A stretch of DNA of 64,000 bases from NCBI RefSeq assembly GCF_020176715.1, contig NZ_JAIVMF010000004.1:248001-312000 (forward strand), in the 5' to 3' direction. Positions 60,996-64,000 of this stretch are shown piece after piece. The stretch's first letter is position 1. The number at the start of each line of letters is the position of its first letter. Source of the DNA: Stappia stellulata. GTDB taxonomy: Bacteria > Pseudomonadota > Alphaproteobacteria > Rhizobiales > Stappiaceae. Under the pieces are notes generated by a model, which saw only the letters and a list, made by a program, of their open reading frames with translations, ran no database searches and was not told the origin of the DNA. The translations under genes were made by a program, and so were the position numbers.

Positions 60996-61028
60996 ACAAG
61001 GCCGGCCCTGCGCCGGCCTTGTCTTTTT
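60996..61028 (+). terminator. Intrinsic terminator after chemoreceptor 2
   Basis: ACAAGGCCGGC / GCCGGCCTTGT is a perfect 11-bp stem with a 5-nt loop and C-TTTTT after it, 25 bp past the gene. It separates the chemosensory operon from the ABC uptake operon. Confidence 0.9.
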
Positions 61029-61193
61029 CGGGCGTGCGGGGATCTGTGGGCAGAGGGGCTTGCGGATTGACATTCCCGGTCCGCTGGGATCACCTTCCCG
61101 TCCGCCGAAAACGCCATTTCTCGGCCAATCTCGAATAACCTGCGGATGCGGTGGTCACTGGCCCCTGCTTGAACCGTGCTCCGGGAGGACACC

Positions 61194-62228
61194 ATGACGA
61201 AGCTCTCCAAACGTTCCATGCTGAAGACCCTGGCCGCGACCGCGCTTGCCACGGCCTGTGCGCTGGCGCCCGTCGCGCCCGCTGCCGCCGCCGACAAGGT
61301 GACTGTCGGCGCGCTGCGTTTCACCTCGCATGCGGCAAGCTTCGTCGCCTTCGAGCGCGGTTATTTCGCGGACGAAGGGCTCGACGTGGAGTTCACCTTC
61401 TTCCAGGCGGCCCAGCCGATGGCCGTGGCAATTGCCTCCGGCGACGTTGATTTCGGCGTCACCGCGATTTCCGGCGGGCTGATCAACCTGGCGGAGAAGG
61501 GCGCGATCAAGGTGGTCGGCGGGGCGTTGCAGGAAGAGCCCGGCATCGACGGCCAGATGATCCTGGCGTCCAAGGCCGCTTATGACGCCGGGCTGACCAG
61601 CCCGGCCGCGCTTGCCGGCAAGAGCTTCGGCATCACCCAGACCGGGTCGTCCTTCCACTACATGGTGCACAAGATCGCCGACAAGGAAGGCATTCCCCGT
61701 TCCGAGATCACCCTGCGTCCGCTGCAGAAAGTCGGCGCGGTGATCGGCGCGCTGAAGACCGGCCAGATCGACGCCTGGACCATCGTTCCCCATATCGCCA
61801 AGGCCATCGCCGCCGGACCGGAAATCGAGCCGATCGGCATGATCGCCGATTACATCCCGGACTATCAGGTCACCACAGTCTTCACCTCGACCGCGAACAC
61901 CACCGACAAGCCGGATCTGGTCAAGCGCTTCCTCGCAGCCTTTGCCAAGGGTGCTGCCGACTTCAACGCGGCGCTGGTCGACAAGACGGCGAGCGAGCAG
62001 GAAGCCGAGGACATGGTTCGCCTGATCCACAAGTATGTCTATGCCGACCGTCCGTTCGACAAGGCCGCCCCCTCCATCCGCAACGGCGCGATGCGCATCA
62101 ACGAAGGGGCGCGGCTGAACCTTGCCTCCGTTTCCGACCAGCTGGAGTGGTTCAAGTCGGAAAACCTGGTGCCGTCCTCGGTGACGCTCGAGATGCTGGT
62201 CGACAGCAGCTTCGTCGAGACGGACTGA
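61194..62228 (+). CDS. ABC transporter substrate-binding protein (SsuA/TauA/NMT1-like)
   Basis: 344 aa. Signal peptide LKTLAATALATACALAPVAP ending AAAA. The mature protein follows the NMT1/SsuA pattern: VTVGALRFTSHAASFVAFER, GYFADEGLDVEFTFFQAAQP, and AIASGDVDFGVTAISGGL. Periplasmic binding protein for an unidentified ligand; relatives bind sulfonates, taurine, nitrate or thiamine precursors. GGGAGG precedes the ATG at 61194. First gene of the operon. Confidence 0.92.
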   Translation: MTKLSKRSMLKTLAATALATACALAPVAPAAAADKVTVGALRFTSHAASFVAFERGYFADEGLDVEFTFFQAAQPMAVAIASGDVDFGVTAISGGLINLAEKGAIKVVGGALQEEPGIDGQMILASKAAYDAGLTSPAALAGKSFGITQTGSSFHYMVHKIADKEGIPRSEITLRPLQKVGAVIGALKTGQIDAWTIVPHIAKAIAAGPEIEPIGMIADYIPDYQVTTVFTSTANTTDKPDLVKRFLAAFAKGAADFNAALVDKTASEQEAEDMVRLIHKYVYADRPFDKAAPSIRNGAMRINEGARLNLASVSDQLEWFKSENLVPSSVTLEMLVDSSFVETD

Positions 62229-62258
62229 CGACACGCCGACAAAGGTCTGGACCGTTTC

Positions 62259-63032
62259 ATGGATTTGCTGCTGCGCGGGGTGTCGCACATGTATGGCGAC
62301 ACCCAGGTTCTCCGCGACATCGATCTCGCCGTCGGCGAGGGCGAGATCGTGTGCATCATCGGGCCATCGGGCTGCGGCAAGTCGACCCTGCTGCGCTTCA
62401 TCGGCGGGCTGGAACGTCCCGACGCCGGAGAGGTGCTGCTCGCCGGCGCGCCGCCGGCCGGATCGCTCAATCCGCTGACCTATGTCTTCCAGGATTTCGC
62501 GCTGCTGCCCTGGCGCACGGTCGAGGGCAACGTCTCGCTGGTGCTGGAGGACCACGGGCTGTCGGCGGCCGAGCGGCGCGGGATCATCGACGACGTGCTG
62601 GCGCGCACGAGCCTGAGCGATTTCAAGACCGCGCTGCCGCGCCAGCTTTCCGGCGGCATGAAGCAGCGCGTGGCGATTGCCCGCGCGCTCAGCGTGCGCC
62701 CGGCGGTGATGCTGATGGACGAGCCGCTGTCGGCGCTCGACAGCCAGACGCGCGAACTCCTGATGGACGATCTCGTGGGCCTGTGGCAGCGCGAACGCTT
62801 CACCGCCTGCTATGTCACCCACAATCTGGCCGAGGCCGTGCGGCTCGGCCACAAGATCGTGGTGCTGTCGCGCCGACCCGGGCGGATCCGCGAGATCGTC
62901 GAGATCGACCGCGATCTCGCCGACCGCCAGCAGGCGGATGCGAAGCTCGACGCGATCCAGCGCGATCTGTGGCAGCTGCTGCGCGACGAGGCGCGGGCCG
63001 CCGACCGGGAGCTTGCCGATGACACTGTCTGA
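62259..63032 (+). CDS. ABC transporter ATP-binding protein (SsuB/TauB-like)
   Basis: 257 aa. Walker A GPSGCGKSTLLRFIGGLERP, Q-loop VFQDFALLPWRTVEGNV (the LLPW form common in this subfamily), signature LSGGMKQRVAIARALSVRPA, Walker B VMLMDEPLSALDSQ, and H-loop CYVTHNLAEA. It starts 30 bp after the binding protein and overlaps the permease gene by 14 bp. Confidence 0.94.
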   Translation: MDLLLRGVSHMYGDTQVLRDIDLAVGEGEIVCIIGPSGCGKSTLLRFIGGLERPDAGEVLLAGAPPAGSLNPLTYVFQDFALLPWRTVEGNVSLVLEDHGLSAAERRGIIDDVLARTSLSDFKTALPRQLSGGMKQRVAIARALSVRPAVMLMDEPLSALDSQTRELLMDDLVGLWQRERFTACYVTHNLAEAVRLGHKIVVLSRRPGRIREIVEIDRDLADRQQADAKLDAIQRDLWQLLRDEARAADRELADDTV

Positions 63033-63888
63033 CACATCCGCCAAGGCGTCGGCGCACGGCGAACCCGCAGGCGGAGAAGCGTCGCCGGGGGCGGCAGACA
63101 CCCGGCTGCAGCCCGTGCCCTTTCGCGGCGGCGGGTTCCGTCCGGTGCGGGTGCGCTTCGTCGGGCTGCTGGTGTTCGCGGTGATCCTTGTGCTGTGGGA
63201 GGCCGGGTCGCAAAGCGGCGTGATCTCCAACCTCGTGCTGCCGGCGCCGAGCGAGGCTTTCGAGGCCTTCCGCCAACTGGTCGAGACGGGCCAGCTCTGG
63301 CGCCACCTCGGCGCGTCGCTGCAGCGCCTGATTGTCGGCTGGACCCTCGGCATGTCGCTGGGCGTTGCGGTCGGGCTGATGATCGGCCTGTTCTCGCTCG
63401 CCCGCGCCGGCCTGATGCCGCTGGTCTCGGCGTTGTTTCCGATCCCGAAGATCGCGCTGTTGCCGCTTTTCGTCATCTGGTTCGGGATCGGCGAGGGATC
63501 GAAGGTCGCGACGATCCTGTTCGGCTCGTTCTTTCCAACGGTGATCGCCACCTCCGGCGGCGTCGACAATGTCGACCGCTCGCTGGTGCGCATGGGACAA
63601 TCCTTCGGGCTGTCCTGGTGGTCGATCGTGCGCAAGATCATCCTTCCCGGCGCCATGCCGGCGATCCTGTCGGGCGCGCGCATTTCCGCCTCGATCGCGA
63701 TCATCCTGCTGGTCGCGGCGGAGATGATCGGCGCGGAATACGGCGTCGGCGCCTTCATCCTGATGGCGGGAAGCCTGTTCGCCACCGATCAGCTTCTGGC
63801 CGGCGTCGCGATCCTTTCCGCGATGGGGCTGATCGTGGGGTGGCTGATCGGGCGCGCCGAACGGTGGCTTCTGCGCTGGCGCAGCTGA
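63019..63888 (+). CDS. ABC transporter permease (SsuC/TauC-like)
   Basis: 289 aa. After a 45-residue polar N-terminus come about six membrane segments. The ABC-coupling loop (EAA) region is QSFGLSWWSIVRKIILPGAM followed by PAILSGARISASIAIILLVA. GGGAG precedes the ATG at 63019, inside the ATPase gene end. Completes the three-gene uptake system. Confidence 0.93.
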   Translation: MTLSDTSAKASAHGEPAGGEASPGAADTRLQPVPFRGGGFRPVRVRFVGLLVFAVILVLWEAGSQSGVISNLVLPAPSEAFEAFRQLVETGQLWRHLGASLQRLIVGWTLGMSLGVAVGLMIGLFSLARAGLMPLVSALFPIPKIALLPLFVIWFGIGEGSKVATILFGSFFPTVIATSGGVDNVDRSLVRMGQSFGLSWWSIVRKIILPGAMPAILSGARISASIAIILLVAAEMIGAEYGVGAFILMAGSLFATDQLLAGVAILSAMGLIVGWLIGRAERWLLRWRS

Positions 63889-63988
63889 TTTCCTTCCTTG
63901 CGGGGACGACCCGCCGTCGAGCGGACCGGAGCGGCACCAACGGCCGACGCGGACCGGCTCGCATCTTCAGTTTTGGAGCAAGGCTGCA

Positions 63989-64000
63989 ATGCCACAGCTT
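63989..64000 (+). CDS. Possible start of a further gene (partial)
   Basis: An ATG at 63989 with GGAG and AGG upstream opens MPQL before the window ends, about 100 bp after the permease gene. Four codons cannot identify it; it may continue the operon. Confidence 0.25.

Noticed and set aside
58136-61324. A 1062-codon open frame on the minus strand across the second sensor-receptor operon
   Set aside because: It is antisense to two well-supported genes, has no recognisable domain, and is His/Arg/Gly/Asp-rich as expected for the complement of G+C-rich codons. Similar long antisense frames at 61155-63785 and 7928-10198 were dropped for the same reason.

Overview
The window is about two-thirds G+C and reads as chromosome of an alphaproteobacterium, most likely of the Hyphomicrobiales (Rhizobiales) and perhaps Stappiaceae-like. 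The reasons are a SciP-type CtrA regulator, the fliF-fliG-fliH-fliN-flbD-flhA operon order known from Caulobacter, CtrA-like TTAA-N7-TTAA boxes at several promoters, a petABC operon, a Rhodobacter-type PmtA, BluB, and the DUF1285 / CoA pyrophosphatase / DUF6111 / CCA-transferase gene order. The lineage is inferred from gene content, not from a search. I saw no rRNA, tRNA, CRISPR array or transposase gene.

Layout. 1-1947: pmtA and mnmA on the minus strand. 2281-14174: flagellar block. A sigma-54-type promoter precedes fliK-flgD, which end at a strong terminator. sciP follows with its own CtrA-like box and terminator, then the fliF-fliG-fliH-fliN-flbD-flhA operon behind another CtrA-like box. 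14175-17522: apparently inserted DNA of lower G+C carrying a secreted Cache/PDC-like protein gene and a chemoreceptor gene. It ends in a second, diverged copy of the last ~47 codons of flhA. 17571-26989: mixed metabolic genes (a PhyH-type dioxygenase, aguB-aguA for agmatine to putrescine, GNAT, YbaK, phosphoesterase, NUDIX and a glutathionyl-hydroquinone reductase). It also holds two uncharacterised genes behind CtrA-like boxes and a 37-codon gene missed by length cut-offs. 27003-33882: a four-gene MoxR/DUF58/BatA-type operon on the minus strand. 34153-41486: DUF1285-nudL-DUF6111-cca, usp, an AAA ATPase, hemF, a secreted protein and trmL. 41661-46238: two paralogous ABC exporters around a small membrane protein gene. 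46519-49246: petABC, encoding the cytochrome bc1 complex. 49375-57754: mtnP, apt-bluB, a GNAT gene, two MaoC-type hydratase genes, a secreted Ntn-hydrolase, then rplY-pth-ychF. 58205-60970: a second secreted-sensor plus chemoreceptor pair. 61194-63888: a SsuABC/TauABC-type uptake operon, with a possible next gene starting at the window edge.

How the genes work together. The flagellar block combines the cell-cycle layer (CtrA boxes, SciP) with the late layer (FlbD and sigma-54). The same CtrA-like signature occurs at two uncharacterised genes and at the inserted chemosensory pair, so these may share the flagellar/cell-cycle programme. The two unlinked loci pairing a small exported PDC-like protein (sharing a GLNVGQS...TSDYWQGDE block) with a methyl-accepting chemotaxis protein are the best candidate for an undescribed system: a detached sensor domain working with a chemoreceptor.
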